NCBI GenBank assembly: GCA_913060475.1
Contig: CAJXSD010000003.1
Location: forward strand, 62,001-126,000
Direction: 5' to 3'
Source of the DNA: an uncultured Paracoccaceae bacterium
GTDB taxonomy: Bacteria; Pseudomonadota; Alphaproteobacteria; Rhodobacterales; Rhodobacteraceae
Length of the DNA: 64,000 bases
Shown here: positions 1-9,673 of the stretch, piece after piece
Layout: each line of letters opens with the position of its first letter
How positions within the stretch are numbered: position 1 is the first letter of the stretch
Notes under the pieces: generated by a model
What the model was told of the DNA's origin: nothing
Seen by the model: the letters and a program-made list of their open reading frames with translations, nothing else
Databases searched by the model: none
Translations under genes and position numbers: made by a program

Positions 1-248
1 AACATATCCGGATCGATTTTGATCGCGCGGGCCGCGGACCCAATCCCACCAAATCCCAAGGGGTTGCAGCGCGCGGTATTGTAGAACGCGCGCGGTTTAT
101 GGGCAGCGAAAGTTTGATTGAATTTCGCATGGACTATGATGGATCCGTGATTAAGGCCACGGTTCCGAACGTGTTTTTGCCCAAGGCGGGCCAACCCCTG
201 TGGTTAACGATACCGCGTGATCGGTGCTTTGTCTTTCCGGCGATCTAA
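1..248 (+). CDS. ABC transporter ATP-binding protein, C-terminal fragment (TOBE domain)
   Basis: Only the last ~81 codons are in the window; the reading frame enters at base 3 and ends at TAA 246-248. The end of the protein reads ...PLWLTIPRDRCFVFPAI, which fits the C-terminal TOBE domain of importer ATPases of the PotA/MalK/FbpC type, where the motif lies near the last beta strand and helps sense substrate or contact the permease. The nucleotide-binding part lies upstream of the window, so the substrate cannot be named. Its stop overlaps the stop of the convergent gene on the minus strand by a few bases. Confidence 0.75.
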   Translation, partial: HIRIDFDRAGRGPNPTKSQGVAARGIVERARFMGSESLIEFRMDYDGSVIKATVPNVFLPKAGQPLWLTIPRDRCFVFPAI

Positions 249-694
249 AATTCCTGTAGACTGATTTCGGAAATGCAATTTTTGTCGGTCATGTTGAATG
301 GCACATATTCGATCGCAATTTTGGCTGGTGGTTCCACCATCCAAGAGGCCGGAAAAATCACAGGCTGGCGTCGGTCAGAGGATGAAACTGCATTAATTTG
401 CGAATTCATCAAAACATCATTGTGATCATACCCTGTCAGTCTGATAAAAAATGACCCAGCGGTTTTACCTGATCCTACCTTAGAATATTTGATCTTGACC
501 CAAATTCGATCCAGCTGAGTCGGGCCAGACAAAACAAATTCTGCCTGTTTGCCCAATTTGCACCCCTGATCTGTGTACCGCGCCCGTTCGGTTGCTGGAT
601 AAAGCGTAAAACCGCTTTTGGCATAAATTTCGTGGCGATCAGGGATGCTGATCAGGGCCATTGAAATACAAGCGATATGAACCAATTTTTTCAA
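245..694 (-). CDS. Hypothetical exported protein
   Basis: I do not recognise a family. I place the start at TTG 692-694 because AAAGG (703-707 on the complement) lies 8 bases before it, and the product then begins directly with a signal peptide (KKLVHIACISMALI, then a likely cut near YAKSG). An in-frame ATG at 742 would add 16 residues and lacks a good ribosome site. The mature part is about 125 residues, rich in Ser, Lys and beta-type segments, with two Cys (TDQGCKLG and DKNCISE) that could form a disulfide in the periplasm. It converges on the ABC ATPase gene with overlapping stop codons. Function unknown. Confidence 0.6.
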   Translation of the reverse strand: MKKLVHIACISMALISIPDRHEIYAKSGFTLYPATERARYTDQGCKLGKQAEFVLSGPTQLDRIWVKIKYSKVGSGKTAGSFFIRLTGYDHNDVLMNSQINAVSSSDRRQPVIFPASWMVEPPAKIAIEYVPFNMTDKNCISEISLQEF

Positions 695-1014
695 GTTTAC
701 AACCTTTGTTACTGTGATGTTCAGGTCACAGTGTGTCACCACTCTAACACTTAAGACGTATGCAAAAGAGCTAATTTGAGGAAAGTTATCAATTTGATCG
801 ATTGGGTTTCATGTTTGCCTTTGAATTAGCCGCGGTGAAACGAACTCAGCCGACAGAGGTACCAAGATTTTGCTGCAGTAAATTGGCCCAAATCCGCCTT
901 TTTTAACTTTTATCTTGGCAAAGGCGCATTATCGGCTTTAATCACGGGACGTAAATGAATAAATAGGGATCATGGCACAAAAGGGCGTGGGCCCGACACT
1001 ACAGGAGAGTATGG
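695..1014. other. Intergenic region between an exported protein gene and tatA
   Basis: About 320 bases with no gene that I can support. It must hold divergent promoters for the minus-strand exported protein and for tatABC. A weak sigma-70-like pair on the plus strand is TTGGCA at 915-920 with TTAATC at 938-943 (17-base spacer); the second hexamer is a poor match, so this is only a suggestion. A strong ribosome site AGGAG (1003-1007) precedes the tatA ATG by 7 bases. No tRNA, repeat or terminator is visible. Confidence 0.4.
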
Positions 1015-1230
1015 ATGCTGAACAACATTGGTTTGCCCGGATTGCTGCTAATTGCGGTGGTTGTATTGGTATTATTTGGCCGCGGAAAAATCAGTTCTTT
1101 GATGGGCGAAGTGGGCAAAGGCATTACTGCGTTCAAAAAGGGTGTGAATGACGGCACCAAGGAATTGGAAGAAGACGCATCAGAAATCGCAAAAGACGTC
1201 ACACCATCATCGGACAAAGACAAGGTCTAA
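1015..1230 (+). CDS. tatA: Twin-arginine translocase subunit TatA
   Basis: A 71-residue protein with the TatA plan: a short N-terminal membrane helix (about residues 5-22, [17 protein letters not shown]), the conserved FGRGKI hinge (21-26), an amphipathic helix (about 27-45) and an acidic, polar tail. TatA oligomers form the conduit for folded proteins with RR signal peptides in the inner membrane. An ATG at 1011 is out of frame; the ATG at 1015 follows AGGAG by 7 bases. It is the first gene of a tight tatA-tatB-tatC unit, with 3 bases between it and tatB. Confidence 0.96.
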   Translation: MLNNIGLPGLLLIAVVVLVLFGRGKISSLMGEVGKGITAFKKGVNDGTKELEEDASEIAKDVTPSSDKDKV

Positions 1231-1233
1231 TCC

Positions 1234-1713
1234 ATGTTTGATATGGGATGGTCGGAACTGTTGGTGATCGGCGTTGTTGCATTGATTGTCGTCGGTCCCA
1301 AGGATTTGCCGATTCTGTTTCGACGCGTTGGGCAATTTGTTGGCAAAGCCAAAGGCATGGCACGCGAATTTAGTTCGGCGATGAACCAGGCGGCCGATGA
1401 ATCCGGCATGGCCGAGGTGAAAAAATCGCTGCAAGCCGCGACCAACCCAGTGCAAACCGGATTGGATAGCGTAAAATCAGCTGCGACAGATTTTGCCAAA
1501 TATGACCCCGAAAGCGAAACGGGGAAATTGGCCGCTGATCGCGAAGAAGCCCGCAAAAAAATCCATGATGCAACTGTTAAGAGGGCCGAAGAGCGCCGCG
1601 CCGCAGAGAAAGCTGAGGCCGAGGCCAAAGCCGCCCAAGCTGCAATGGACGCCGGTACAGACAGTGCGTCAGAGCCGATACAGACTGCGGAACCCGCTAA
1701 GGACACCAAATGA
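1234..1713 (+). CDS. tatB: Sec-independent translocase subunit TatB
   Basis: A 159-residue TatB: start [26 protein letters not shown], with the membrane helix, the Glu near residue 8 and the G-P hinge typical of the family, then a long charged amphipathic region rich in Ala, Glu and Lys. TatB sits with TatC in the receptor complex that binds twin-arginine signal peptides. The C-terminal half (roughly 90-159) is low-complexity Ala/Glu, as is common in alphaproteobacterial TatB. The last 4 bases overlap tatC (ATGA), indicating translational coupling. Confidence 0.96.
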   Translation: MFDMGWSELLVIGVVALIVVGPKDLPILFRRVGQFVGKAKGMAREFSSAMNQAADESGMAEVKKSLQAATNPVQTGLDSVKSAATDFAKYDPESETGKLAADREEARKKIHDATVKRAEERRAAEKAEAEAKAAQAAMDAGTDSASEPIQTAEPAKDTK

Positions 1714-2591
1714 CAACGGACAATATCGACGAGTCATCGGCCCCATTGATCGAACATTTGGCCGAATTGCGCCAGCGCCTGATTTATTCAGCTTCGGCTT
1801 TCATCGTGGGGATGGTGATTTGTTTCACAGTTTGGAACCCGATTTTTGATTTCCTGACACATCCGCTGTGTTCTGCGATGGCGGTCAAGGGGCATTCGGA
1901 TTGCGGGTTGATTTTGATCAAACTGCAAGAGGGCTTCTTTGTCGCGATTTCTATTTCGCTGCTTGGGGGATTGGTTTTATCCTTTCCGTTTATCGCGTTT
2001 CAGTTATGGCGATTTGTGGCACCCGGTCTGTATAAATCGGAAAAGGGCGCGTTTTTGCCGTTCCTGATTGCGTCGCCATTTATGTTTTTTCTTGGCGCGT
2101 CCTTTGCCTATTACGTTGTGACACCTTTGGCCTTTGACTTCTTTTTGGGGTTCCAGCAGGCGGGGTCTGTTTTGGGTGATGGGGACACCGGCCAAAACGC
2201 CGTAGCCGGGATCGCGTTTCAGGGCTCTGCCCAAGAATACCTAAGCTTGACCATCAAATTCATTGTGGCCTTTGGCCTATGTTTTCAGTTGCCTGTTTTG
2301 CTGACATTGTTGGGCAAGGCTGGCTTGGTCAGTTCCGAAGGTTTGGGCAATGTGCGCAAATATGCTGTCGTGGCCATTTTGGTTTTGGCCGCATTGGTCA
2401 CCCCGCCCGATGTTATAACGCAGGTCATTTTGTTTGTTGTGGTCTATGGGTTGTATGAAATTTCCATTTTCTTGGTGGCCCGCGTCGAAACCAAACGCGA
2501 AGCGCGCCTGCGCGAAGAGGGATATTATGACGACGAAGAAGAGTTCGACGATCCCCTGATCAAAGAGTTCGACGAGGACAAAAATGACTGA
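1710..2591 (+). CDS. tatC: Sec-independent translocase subunit TatC
   Basis: A 293-residue polytopic membrane protein. The N-terminal motif [12 protein letters not shown] (about 12-23) is the TatC signature, and six hydrophobic helices follow, including the conserved [15 protein letters not shown] region and a LVTPPDV loop in the last third. TatC recognises the RR signal peptide in the inner membrane. The C-terminal tail (about 265-293) is strongly acidic ([10 protein letters not shown]...). The start overlaps tatB by 4 bases, and the end overlaps the next gene by 8 bases. Confidence 0.97.
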   Translation: MTTDNIDESSAPLIEHLAELRQRLIYSASAFIVGMVICFTVWNPIFDFLTHPLCSAMAVKGHSDCGLILIKLQEGFFVAISISLLGGLVLSFPFIAFQLWRFVAPGLYKSEKGAFLPFLIASPFMFFLGASFAYYVVTPLAFDFFLGFQQAGSVLGDGDTGQNAVAGIAFQGSAQEYLSLTIKFIVAFGLCFQLPVLLTLLGKAGLVSSEGLGNVRKYAVVAILVLAALVTPPDVITQVILFVVVYGLYEISIFLVARVETKREARLREEGYYDDEEEFDDPLIKEFDEDKND

Positions 2592-3426
2592 TACCTCTGA
2601 TTTGGCGCGGATTGCGGATGCCTTGGACCGTATGTGTCCTGCGCCTGCACCTGCGCCAGATTTTGATGCGGCTGATGCCTTTGTTTGGCACACCGGGCCG
2701 GATCGTTTAGAACCTGTGCCACAGGTATCGCGGGTTGATTTGTCATTGCTGGTGGGGGTGGACCGATCGCGGGAAACCTTGCTGGCCAATACACTGCAAT
2801 TTGCCAAAGGCTATGCTGCCAATAACGCGTTATTATGGGGCGCGCGGGGGATGGGGAAATCATCCCTTGTCAAGGCAATCCACGGGCATATCGTGGATCA
2901 GGGCCTGCCGTTGAAAATCGTTGAATTGCAGCGCGAAGACCTGCCCAGTGTCACCCGTTTGATGAACCATTTGCGCGCGGCACCCTATCGGTTTTTGCTG
3001 TTTTGCGATGACCTTAGTTTCAGCCATGATGACCAGCATTACAAATCGCTTAAGGCGATCTTGGACGGCGGGATCGAGGGGCGGCCGGAAAATGTGTTGC
3101 TGTATGCCACATCGAACCGCCGCCATTTGATGCCGCGCGATATGATTGAAAATGAACGCTCTAGCGCGATTAACCCTGCCGAAGCGGTCGAAGAAAAGGT
3201 ATCGCTGTCGGATCGTTTTGGCCTGTGGCTGGGGTTCCATCCCTGTTCGCAGGATGATTATCTGACCATGATTTATGGATACTGCGATGCCTATGGCATT
3301 GGCGTCGATCGTGGCACCATCCGCGCCGAGGCGATCGAATGGACCGCCACCCGTGGGTCGCGGTCTGGTCGTGTTGCGTGGCAATATTTCACGGATCTTG
3401 CGGGGCGCCAAAGCGTGCGTGTGTAA
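2584..3426 (+). CDS. DUF815-family ATP-binding protein
   Basis: A 280-residue protein of the DUF815 P-loop family. Walker A is GARGMGKS (residues 86-93) and Walker B is LLFCDDLSF (about 138-146); these are AAA+-like features. An [12 protein letters not shown] segment follows, as expected for sensor 1 in this family. It starts 8 bases before the tatC stop, so it is in the same transcript. The family is widespread in bacteria but its job is not settled; the neighbourhood does not by itself prove a role in Tat export. Convergent with the nlpD-like gene, 32 bases away. Confidence 0.88.
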   Translation: MTDTSDLARIADALDRMCPAPAPAPDFDAADAFVWHTGPDRLEPVPQVSRVDLSLLVGVDRSRETLLANTLQFAKGYAANNALLWGARGMGKSSLVKAIHGHIVDQGLPLKIVELQREDLPSVTRLMNHLRAAPYRFLLFCDDLSFSHDDQHYKSLKAILDGGIEGRPENVLLYATSNRRHLMPRDMIENERSSAINPAEAVEEKVSLSDRFGLWLGFHPCSQDDYLTMIYGYCDAYGIGVDRGTIRAEAIEWTATRGSRSGRVAWQYFTDLAGRQSVRV

Positions 3427-3458
3427 CGCGCGCCTTTGTTTTATTGCGCCCAGTTGAT

Positions 3459-4655
3459 TTACTTCGCCAGATACTGCATTGGATCGACGCTTTCGAACCC
3501 TTTGCGGACCTCAAAATGGACATAGGTGGGGTTGCCATCGCGCACTTTGCCCAACACGGCGCCGCGTTTCACGCTAGATCCCTTGGATACAGCGATGTTT
3601 CCGACATTGGCGTAAACGGTCAGCAGGTTATCGGCATGTTTGATCACGATGATTGGCACCTGATTGGCGTCGGCGGTAATGGCCGCGACGGTGCCTGCCT
3701 CGGCTGCGACGATTGATGTGCCCGCGGGCGCAGAAATGTCGATGCCATCGGTTTTACCCTTAACATATTCGCGGATGATTTTCCCCTTGACCGGATAGGC
3801 AAGGCGGCCACCGGTTGGTGTGGCAACGGGCTTGGGCGCGCTTTGCGTGGTCTGTGCCGCGGGGGCGGGTGCGGGCGTTGCGGTGGGCAGGGGGGTGCTG
3901 GCACTGGGCGGGACCGGTGTTGCGCTGCCTGCGCCCGGGGCGCTGATGGTGTCTTGTGGGACGGGTTTGGGCGCGGATTGTCCCGCGGCCATTGGAACCA
4001 ATAGGATTTGACCTTCGCGAATTGTGAAATTTGCGTCCAGACTGTTCCATTCCGCCAAAGATCGGACCGACACATTATAGAGCCGTGAAATGGTAAATGC
4101 AGATTCCCCGCGGACCACCTTGTGGCGGATCGGTTCGATCTTGGGATCAGACGGTGCCGGTTTTTGTGGCGCAGCCGTCGGGGTTTGCGGCGCACGGTCA
4201 ATCGCCGATTGCGCCAAACTGGTGACATCAATTGCACCCTGTTGGGCCGCACCAGATGTTGGGGCCGTATCAGGATCGACAGAGGATTGTGCAGCCCCGC
4301 GCGCCACAGGTTTAGGCAGGGCGACAATGGCGCCATCCCGCAGTTTTTCATCAATTTTTAACCCGTTATATTCGGCCAATTCTGCCGGGTTCTGGTTTAG
4401 CCGGCTTGCGATGGACCCTACGGTTTCGCCACGCTTGGCGACAACAACCTGATAGGTTGGATATGAAATCACCCCACGGCTGTCAGGCTGCGGACGGTTT
4501 TTCAAAGCTTGGCTGACCGCCTCTGAGGTGTCAAAGGTATTGTTTCGAAAATCCAAATCGAAATCATTTAATGATCCAACTTGGCATCCGGATAGAACGA
4601 TTGCAGTCAAACCGACTGCAGAAAAACGGGTGAATTTTTGCACTGTTACTGCCAT
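3459..4655 (-). CDS. NlpD-like lipoprotein, two LysM domains and a degenerate M23 (LytM) domain
   Basis: A 398-residue envelope lipoprotein. The signal peptide ends in a lipobox LSGC (Cys24). LysM domains, which bind peptidoglycan, lie at about 69-114 and 178-221, followed by a Pro/Ala-rich linker (222-285) and a LytM/M23 domain (286-395). Zinc ligands seem lost: the HxxxD site reads KTDGIDI with no His, and the usual YAH reads YAN; only the last VHFEVR His remains. This matches NlpD/EnvC-type activators of cell-wall amidases rather than an active endopeptidase. AGGAG lies 8 bases before the ATG. Downstream of surE and pcm, as nlpD is in enteric bacteria. Confidence 0.88.
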   Translation of the reverse strand: MAVTVQKFTRFSAVGLTAIVLSGCQVGSLNDFDLDFRNNTFDTSEAVSQALKNRPQPDSRGVISYPTYQVVVAKRGETVGSIASRLNQNPAELAEYNGLKIDEKLRDGAIVALPKPVARGAAQSSVDPDTAPTSGAAQQGAIDVTSLAQSAIDRAPQTPTAAPQKPAPSDPKIEPIRHKVVRGESAFTISRLYNVSVRSLAEWNSLDANFTIREGQILLVPMAAGQSAPKPVPQDTISAPGAGSATPVPPSASTPLPTATPAPAPAAQTTQSAPKPVATPTGGRLAYPVKGKIIREYVKGKTDGIDISAPAGTSIVAAEAGTVAAITADANQVPIIVIKHADNLLTVYANVGNIAVSKGSSVKRGAVLGKVRDGNPTYVHFEVRKGFESVDPMQYLAK

Positions 4656-4700
4656 CTCAATTGCTCCTAGGGTCTTGGAATTGACCTTTTTGCGGGTATC

Positions 4701-5345
4701 TTAGCGTTCTTTTTCTAATCCTTCAACGAGCGGAACAAAACGAACAGATCTAAGTTCATCATAGTCAAAGCCCGCATCCGTGCGCGTGACTCGGATCAGG
4801 TGCTGCACATGGTCGGACTGCCCCACGGGAATGACCATGATCCCACCTGGTTTTAGCTGTGATAACAATGTGCTAGGGGGATCTTCGGCCGCAGCCGTCA
4901 CAATAATGCGATCAAAGGGGGCCTGATCGGGCAACCCGTGACAGCCATCCGCCAAAATCGGCGTAATATTGCTAAGGTTCAGTTTTTGAAATGTCTCGGC
5001 GGCCTGTTTCACCAGGGGCCGGTGGCGTTCGACCGTATAAACCCGCCGCGCCAGTTGGCTGAGGATTGCGGCCTGATATCCGGATCCTGTGCCCACCTCT
5101 AACACTTTGTCGCGGGGACTGATTTTTAACGCCTGCGTCATTAACCCCACGACCGATGGTTGGCTGATCGTCTGACCACAGGCGATCGGCAGCGGCACAT
5201 CCTCATAGGCGCGGGCGGCAAATACGCCAGTTACAAATTGGCCGCGATCAATGCGTTCCATGGCGGTCAAGACATGGGTATCTGTCACACCTTTGGACCG
5301 GATCCCAAAGATGAACTGCATTTTGCGTTCGGCGTCCTGGGTCAT
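4701..5345 (-). CDS. pcm: Protein-L-isoaspartate O-methyltransferase
   Basis: A 214-residue SAM-dependent enzyme that methylates isoaspartyl residues in damaged proteins so that they can return to aspartate. The SAM-binding motif I is [13 protein letters not shown] (about 80-92), preceded by the family motif [14 protein letters not shown] (about 57-70), which shapes the substrate site. A motif near [14 protein letters not shown] is also present. The start overlaps surE by 4 bases (ATGA), so the two are probably translationally coupled; the nlpD-like gene follows after 45 bases. Confidence 0.95.
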   Translation of the reverse strand: MTQDAERKMQFIFGIRSKGVTDTHVLTAMERIDRGQFVTGVFAARAYEDVPLPIACGQTISQPSVVGLMTQALKISPRDKVLEVGTGSGYQAAILSQLARRVYTVERHRPLVKQAAETFQKLNLSNITPILADGCHGLPDQAPFDRIIVTAAAEDPPSTLLSQLKPGGIMVIPVGQSDHVQHLIRVTRTDAGFDYDELRSVRFVPLVEGLEKER

Positions 5346-6124
5346 TTGTCGGTACTAAGGTGATCTAGGGCATCATAGGCCGTCATATCCGCACGCAGCG
5401 GCGTGACCGAGATATAGCCATCAAGGTTTGATTGCACATCTGTATCAGGGGCCGCAGGGACATGCTGGTCGCCCCCTTGGATGAACAGAAATTCACGCCC
5501 CGAGGCGGTTTTATGCGGATGGGCTGAAAAATTGGACCCCTGTCTGCGCCCTTGGCGCACGATGCGTTGACCCAAAACCTGATCCGCCGGAACAGGGGGG
5601 AAATTGATGTTATAGAACAGGCGATAATCACCGTGTTCTGGTGGTTGCGCGTCTAGGAGGGAACGCACAACAGTGGCACCATGAATAATACTAGCATCAA
5701 AGGGGTCATCCAGTTTCGCATTTTTGGGCCCGAAATATTGCGACAGGGCAAAGGATGGAACGCCTTGCAATGCCCCCTCCATCGCGGCGCCGATGGTGCC
5801 AGAATATAACACATTTTCGGCCGAGTTATTGCCGCGGTTGACACCGGACAAAATCAGATCGGGTTTATTGTCAGCCATGACATGATACAGGCCTGCCAAG
5901 ACACAATCGGCTGGGTTCCCTTCGATCGCGTAGCGGCGATCCGCCAGTTTGGTGATCAACATGGGATTGGTATAGCTGATGCAATGTCCGACGCCCGAAC
6001 GTTCCTGCGCGGGTGCAATTGTCCAAACCTCGCCCGATGGGCCCGCCAGTTCACGGGCAATGGTGGTCATTGCGATCAGGCCTGGTGCATTTATCCCGTC
6101 GTCATTGGTAATCAAAATGCGCAT
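5342..6124 (-). CDS. surE: 5'/3'-nucleotidase SurE
   Basis: A 260-residue cytosolic phosphatase of nucleoside monophosphates, linked to stationary-phase survival. The metal-binding NDDG motif is at residues 7-10 ([15 protein letters not shown]), and the conserved SGVNRGNN segment (about 93-100) and [10 protein letters not shown] segment (about 108-117) are present. A G-rich ribosome site precedes the ATG. It is the first gene of surE-pcm-nlpD-like, the same order as in many gammaproteobacteria but without rpoS, which alphaproteobacteria lack. Confidence 0.95.
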   Translation of the reverse strand: MRILITNDDGINAPGLIAMTTIARELAGPSGEVWTIAPAQERSGVGHCISYTNPMLITKLADRRYAIEGNPADCVLAGLYHVMADNKPDLILSGVNRGNNSAENVLYSGTIGAAMEGALQGVPSFALSQYFGPKNAKLDDPFDASIIHGATVVRSLLDAQPPEHGDYRLFYNINFPPVPADQVLGQRIVRQGRRQGSNFSAHPHKTASGREFLFIQGGDQHVPAAPDTDVQSNLDGYISVTPLRADMTAYDALDHLSTDK

Positions 6125-6200
6125 GCGTTTCCCCCCGTGCTAACCTATGTCTGTTTCTGACATAGATTAGGGCACAGCGCGCCGCAAGCCCCGCACGAAA

Positions 6201-6845
6201 TCAAAGATCAAGTGTTGCCAAGATGCGTGCAGCCTCGGTCGCGGTATCGGTCAGATCATCGCGATTTTCACCGGGGTGAAACCGTGCGCGAACCGCCGTT
6301 GGCATTGGGGCAGGGGTGACAATATTGACCTTGGGGCCCGTTTTCGCGGTTTCAGTGGCCCAGCTGTTGACCAATGACATTTGTGCCGCTTTGGTCGCGC
6401 CATAGGCCCCATAGAATTTTTCACCCGCGTGGGGGTCATCGAAGAATATGGCCTGACCCGCATCGCCCAACAAAGGCGCAACATAAGTGATCAATGTGGC
6501 CGTGGCCGTGACGTTTAGATCGACGGATTTTCCGAAATCTTTCATGTCCAGAGTCGATGTCACCATCAAGGGGGCGGCATGAATTGCCGTATGGACCCAT
6601 AGATCAATTTTGCCCCAACGGTCATAGATGGACCGACACAAATGCGCCATCGCATCCGCGTTTGTCACATCCATCGGCGCCAAGGTTGCCTGACCCGATT
6701 TGGCCTTGATCCGGTCATCCAGTTCCTCGAGCGCGCCAGTGGTGCGCGCAACGGCAATGACATGATAATCCGGCGCCAGTTCTGTGGCGATTGCAGCACC
6801 CAATCCGCGGGATGCACCAGTAATAAGAGCGAGTTTTTCAGTCAT
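6201..6845 (-). CDS. Short-chain dehydrogenase/reductase (SDR) family protein
   Basis: A 214-residue classical SDR. The NAD(P) site GASRGLGAA (about 10-18) and the active-site YGATKAA (Tyr-x-x-x-Lys, about 147-153) are visible. The usual catalytic Ser just before the Tyr is not evident: the strand reads QAIFFDDPHAG, where many SDRs have an SS pair. That may reduce or change activity. The substrate cannot be deduced. It stands 76 bases downstream of surE on the same strand and 36 bases after the DUF2199 gene. Confidence 0.85.
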   Translation of the reverse strand: MTEKLALITGASRGLGAAIATELAPDYHVIAVARTTGALEELDDRIKAKSGQATLAPMDVTNADAMAHLCRSIYDRWGKIDLWVHTAIHAAPLMVTSTLDMKDFGKSVDLNVTATATLITYVAPLLGDAGQAIFFDDPHAGEKFYGAYGATKAAQMSLVNSWATETAKTGPKVNIVTPAPMPTAVRARFHPGENRDDLTDTATEAARILATLDL

Positions 6846-6881
6846 ACCCGTCTGTTGATCGTTTTTACACGCAAGGTCAAG

Positions 6882-7529
6882 TTATTTTGCGTGTCCCACG
6901 TCCGCGGATAGAAATTTGTGCCCATAGCCCGCCAACAGTGTGATCAGTTGGTCAAAATCAAACCCATCAATCTGCGCGATATAGAGCGGATCCTCTTCGA
7001 TTGCGATATGGGTGATGGGGCGTTGAAAATCGTCACGCGGCTGCATCACGCAGGCCTGACCCATGCCGAAACCGGGAATGATATTTGCCGTTTTCCCAAA
7101 CATCAGCGGCATCACCCCTTGTTGCCCCAAAGGCATGGTATCCAAATATGTGTGGAAACAGGCTTGGTCAACCTCGACCCAGATGCCCAGAATAATCGGA
7201 TCTGCGCAGCCGATCAGTGGAATGATCATCACGGTGCGAATAAAATGGTGATCGGCCATCCGACACAGATCATGCGTCAAAATATCGGTTGTGTCGGGGT
7301 GTAAGATTGCGCTGTTATCTTGGGGGCTGGCGGTCCCGGTCCAGCGTTCCGGCGCAACATAGGCCAGGCTAAGCAGGTCCTTTAATGTGGTTTCACAGCA
7401 TCCGCAGATGTTTTGGTCATCGTGAATATGCGCCCATCTGGGATCAATTGCGGGTGTTTCGCTAAATTGGGTCGATGGGCTGGGGGCCGGTGTGGCGCGT
7501 TTGCGTGGTGCAAGGTTGAACCATTTCAT
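6882..7529 (-). CDS. DUF2199-domain protein
   Basis: A 215-residue soluble protein with the DUF2199 pattern: an N-terminal Cys cluster (ICGCCETTL, around residue 42), a central DLCRMADHHFIRTVMIIPL segment and a GIWVEVDQ strand. The CxxC-like cluster may bind a metal; this is inference. Its start overlaps the purF stop by 4 bases (ATGA), so it is made from the purF transcript, yet no link to purine synthesis is known to me. The first ~27 residues are basic and Pro/Thr-rich, and are probably disordered. Confidence 0.75.
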   Translation of the reverse strand: MKWFNLAPRKRATPAPSPSTQFSETPAIDPRWAHIHDDQNICGCCETTLKDLLSLAYVAPERWTGTASPQDNSAILHPDTTDILTHDLCRMADHHFIRTVMIIPLIGCADPIILGIWVEVDQACFHTYLDTMPLGQQGVMPLMFGKTANIIPGFGMGQACVMQPRDDFQRPITHIAIEEDPLYIAQIDGFDFDQLITLLAGYGHKFLSADVGHAK

Positions 7530-9022
7530 TCGCTACCTTGTACCACAAACCCCTTGTTGATCATATCAGATGGTTTCACTGGGTATTCCCCCGAAAAACA
7601 GGCATCACAATATTGTGGACAAGATGCGTTGCGCCCTTTGGCTTCGCCGGCGGCGCGGTACAGACCGTCTAGCGATATGAATTTCAGGCTGTCAACAGCC
7701 AGATGATCGCGCATTTCGTCTTCTGTCATTGTGGCGGCCAACAATTTTTCACGTTGTGGGGTGTCCACGCCGTAAAAACAGGGCCAAGCTGTGGGGGGCG
7801 ATGCAATACGGAAATGTACCTCGGCCGCGCCTGCGTCCAAGATCATTTCCTTGATTTTGCGTGATGTCGTACCTCTGACCACGGAATCGTCCACCAATAT
7901 GATGCGCTTACCCTTAATCAACGCCCGATTCACGTTTAATTTTAGACGCACACCCATGTTACGGATCTGTTCGGTCGGTTCGATAAAGGTGCGACCCATG
8001 TATTGGTTGCGGATAATCCCCATGGCAAAGGGAATGCCCGATTGCTGGGAATATCCGATGGCGGCCGGTGTGCCACTGTCGGGCACGGCGCAGACCAAAT
8101 CCGCCTCGACCGGGCTTTCTTTGGCCAGTTCAACGCCGATCTGACGGCGGGTTTCATAGACGGACCGGCCACCGATGATGCTGTCGGGCCGTGAAAAATA
8201 GACATGTTCAAAAATACAGAACCGTGATGATTGTTCGCGGAATGGGAAATTGCTGTCCACGCCGTCTTTGGTGATTACAACCATTTCGCCCGGTTCGATT
8301 TCGCGCACGAATTCGGCACCGATGATATCCAGCGCACAGGTTTCCGATGACAGTGCCCAGCCATCGCCGACACGCCCCAAAACCAAGGGGCGCACGCCCA
8401 ATGGATCGCGCACGCCAATCAATTTGGTCCGCGTCATGGCCACAACGGAAAACGCGCCCTCGACGCGGCGCAGGGCGTCCTCCATGCGTTCGGGGATATT
8501 GCGGCCCATGGACCGTGCCATCAGGTGGATGATACATTCACTGTCGGACGAACTTTGGAAAATGGATCCACGTTCCACCAATTCGCGGCGCAGGGCATCC
8601 GCGTTGGTCAGGTTTCCGTTATGCGCAATGGCGGCCCCCCCCATGGCGAATTCGCCAAAAAACGGTTGAACATCGCGAATGGCGGCTGCTTTGGATCCGG
8701 CGGTTGAATACCGCACATGCCCAATGCCAATGGATCCGGGCAGGGTGGCCATCACCGATTGTGACGTGAAATTGTCGCGCACATATCCAAACCGTCGCGC
8801 CGAATTGAAACCGGCTGCGTCATCATAGGTGACAATCCCGCCGGCCTCTTGGCCGCGGTGCTGCAAGGCATGCAACCCCAGGGCTACGAAATTGGCGGCA
8901 TCTGTGACGCCAACCACGCCGAATACGCCACATTCTTCGCGTAATTTATCATCATCAAAGGGGTGGGCGGGGGGCATTTGTTTGTTGGACAAATCACGCA
9001 ACTCCGAATCCGGTCGTTTCAT
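7526..9022 (-). CDS. purF: Amidophosphoribosyltransferase
   Basis: A 498-residue enzyme for the first committed step of purine synthesis: PRPP + glutamine to 5-phosphoribosylamine. The N-terminal glutaminase half starts with a propeptide and the nucleophile Cys31 (EECGVFG), then HVRYSTAG and AHNGNLTN. The PRTase half carries the PRPP loop ILVDDSVVRGTTS. C-terminal cysteines (CPQYCDACFSGEYP) are present. The ATG at 9022 follows a GAGGGGGG site; an internal ATG at residue 16 also fits the family. Downstream of cvpA, the same purF-cvpA association seen in enteric bacteria. Confidence 0.96.
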   Translation of the reverse strand: MKRPDSELRDLSNKQMPPAHPFDDDKLREECGVFGVVGVTDAANFVALGLHALQHRGQEAGGIVTYDDAAGFNSARRFGYVRDNFTSQSVMATLPGSIGIGHVRYSTAGSKAAAIRDVQPFFGEFAMGGAAIAHNGNLTNADALRRELVERGSIFQSSSDSECIIHLMARSMGRNIPERMEDALRRVEGAFSVVAMTRTKLIGVRDPLGVRPLVLGRVGDGWALSSETCALDIIGAEFVREIEPGEMVVITKDGVDSNFPFREQSSRFCIFEHVYFSRPDSIIGGRSVYETRRQIGVELAKESPVEADLVCAVPDSGTPAAIGYSQQSGIPFAMGIIRNQYMGRTFIEPTEQIRNMGVRLKLNVNRALIKGKRIILVDDSVVRGTTSRKIKEMILDAGAAEVHFRIASPPTAWPCFYGVDTPQREKLLAATMTEDEMRDHLAVDSLKFISLDGLYRAAGEAKGRNASCPQYCDACFSGEYPVKPSDMINKGFVVQGSE

Positions 9023-9093
9023 TTGCCCCCCTCATAAACAACAAACTGCGATGTGTCACGAAACTATCACAATTTTATTGGTCTAATTCGTGA

Positions 9094-9648
9094 TCAGCCT
9101 TCGCAGACAGAGACCAATTGTTCATATTGCACCGTGATCCAGCCCAGTGCCTGTTCGGGATTGCGTTCCTCGATCGAGGTCACGACCGATCCGAACAGAT
9201 TGGCGGATCGGCTTTCTTCGATCATGGGAACGGCGTCGCTGCTCATGACCATTTTATAGGCGAATAGGGCAACGGCAACCAAGGCGATGCCACGAAATAC
9301 GCCGAATACGAACCCGGCAGCCTGATCAATACGTCCCAGAAAGGATTTGTTGATCACTGACGACAAAAGCGGGGTAAAGAATGACACAATCATCAATGTC
9401 ACAGCAAAGACCGCGGCAAAGGATGCAATGATCGACAATTCGCAGCTGTCCGCCAGCAGGGACCCGACAACCGGAATTTCGTTGATCAGTGGCATGACCT
9501 GTGGCGCAAAAACAAAGGCGACCAAAGCCGCGGCAATCCAGCCCAGAATTGCCATGACTTCGCGGACCAAACCCCGCGCATATGCCAACAGTGATGATAG
9601 GATTACGATTGCTAACACAACCCCATCGACGACATTAAAACCTTCCAT
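9094..9648 (-). CDS. cvpA: CvpA-family inner-membrane protein
   Basis: A 184-residue protein starting MEGFNVVDGVVLAIVIL. It has four predicted membrane helices and the conserved YARGLVREVMAILGWIAA segment in the second helix, which marks the CvpA (colicin V production) family. CvpA affects envelope stress tolerance and was named from its place beside purF in E. coli. I choose the ATG at 9648 over one at 9702 because family members begin with this first helix and the longer form would overlap radA. It lies 25 bases after radA and 71 bases before purF. Confidence 0.9.
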   Translation of the reverse strand: MEGFNVVDGVVLAIVILSSLLAYARGLVREVMAILGWIAAALVAFVFAPQVMPLINEIPVVGSLLADSCELSIIASFAAVFAVTLMIVSFFTPLLSSVINKSFLGRIDQAAGFVFGVFRGIALVAVALFAYKMVMSSDAVPMIEESRSANLFGSVVTSIEERNPEQALGWITVQYEQLVSVCEG

Positions 9649-9673
9649 ATGTGTCCCAATCTTTCCCTTTGGC

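Noticed and set aside
1227-1709. 160-codon minus-strand frame over tatB
   Set aside because: Antisense to tatB, Ala/Ser-rich translation, no start signal.
3644-4354. 236-codon alternative frame inside the nlpD-like gene
   Set aside because: The Pro/Arg-rich translation reflects the Pro/Ala linker of the true gene in another frame.
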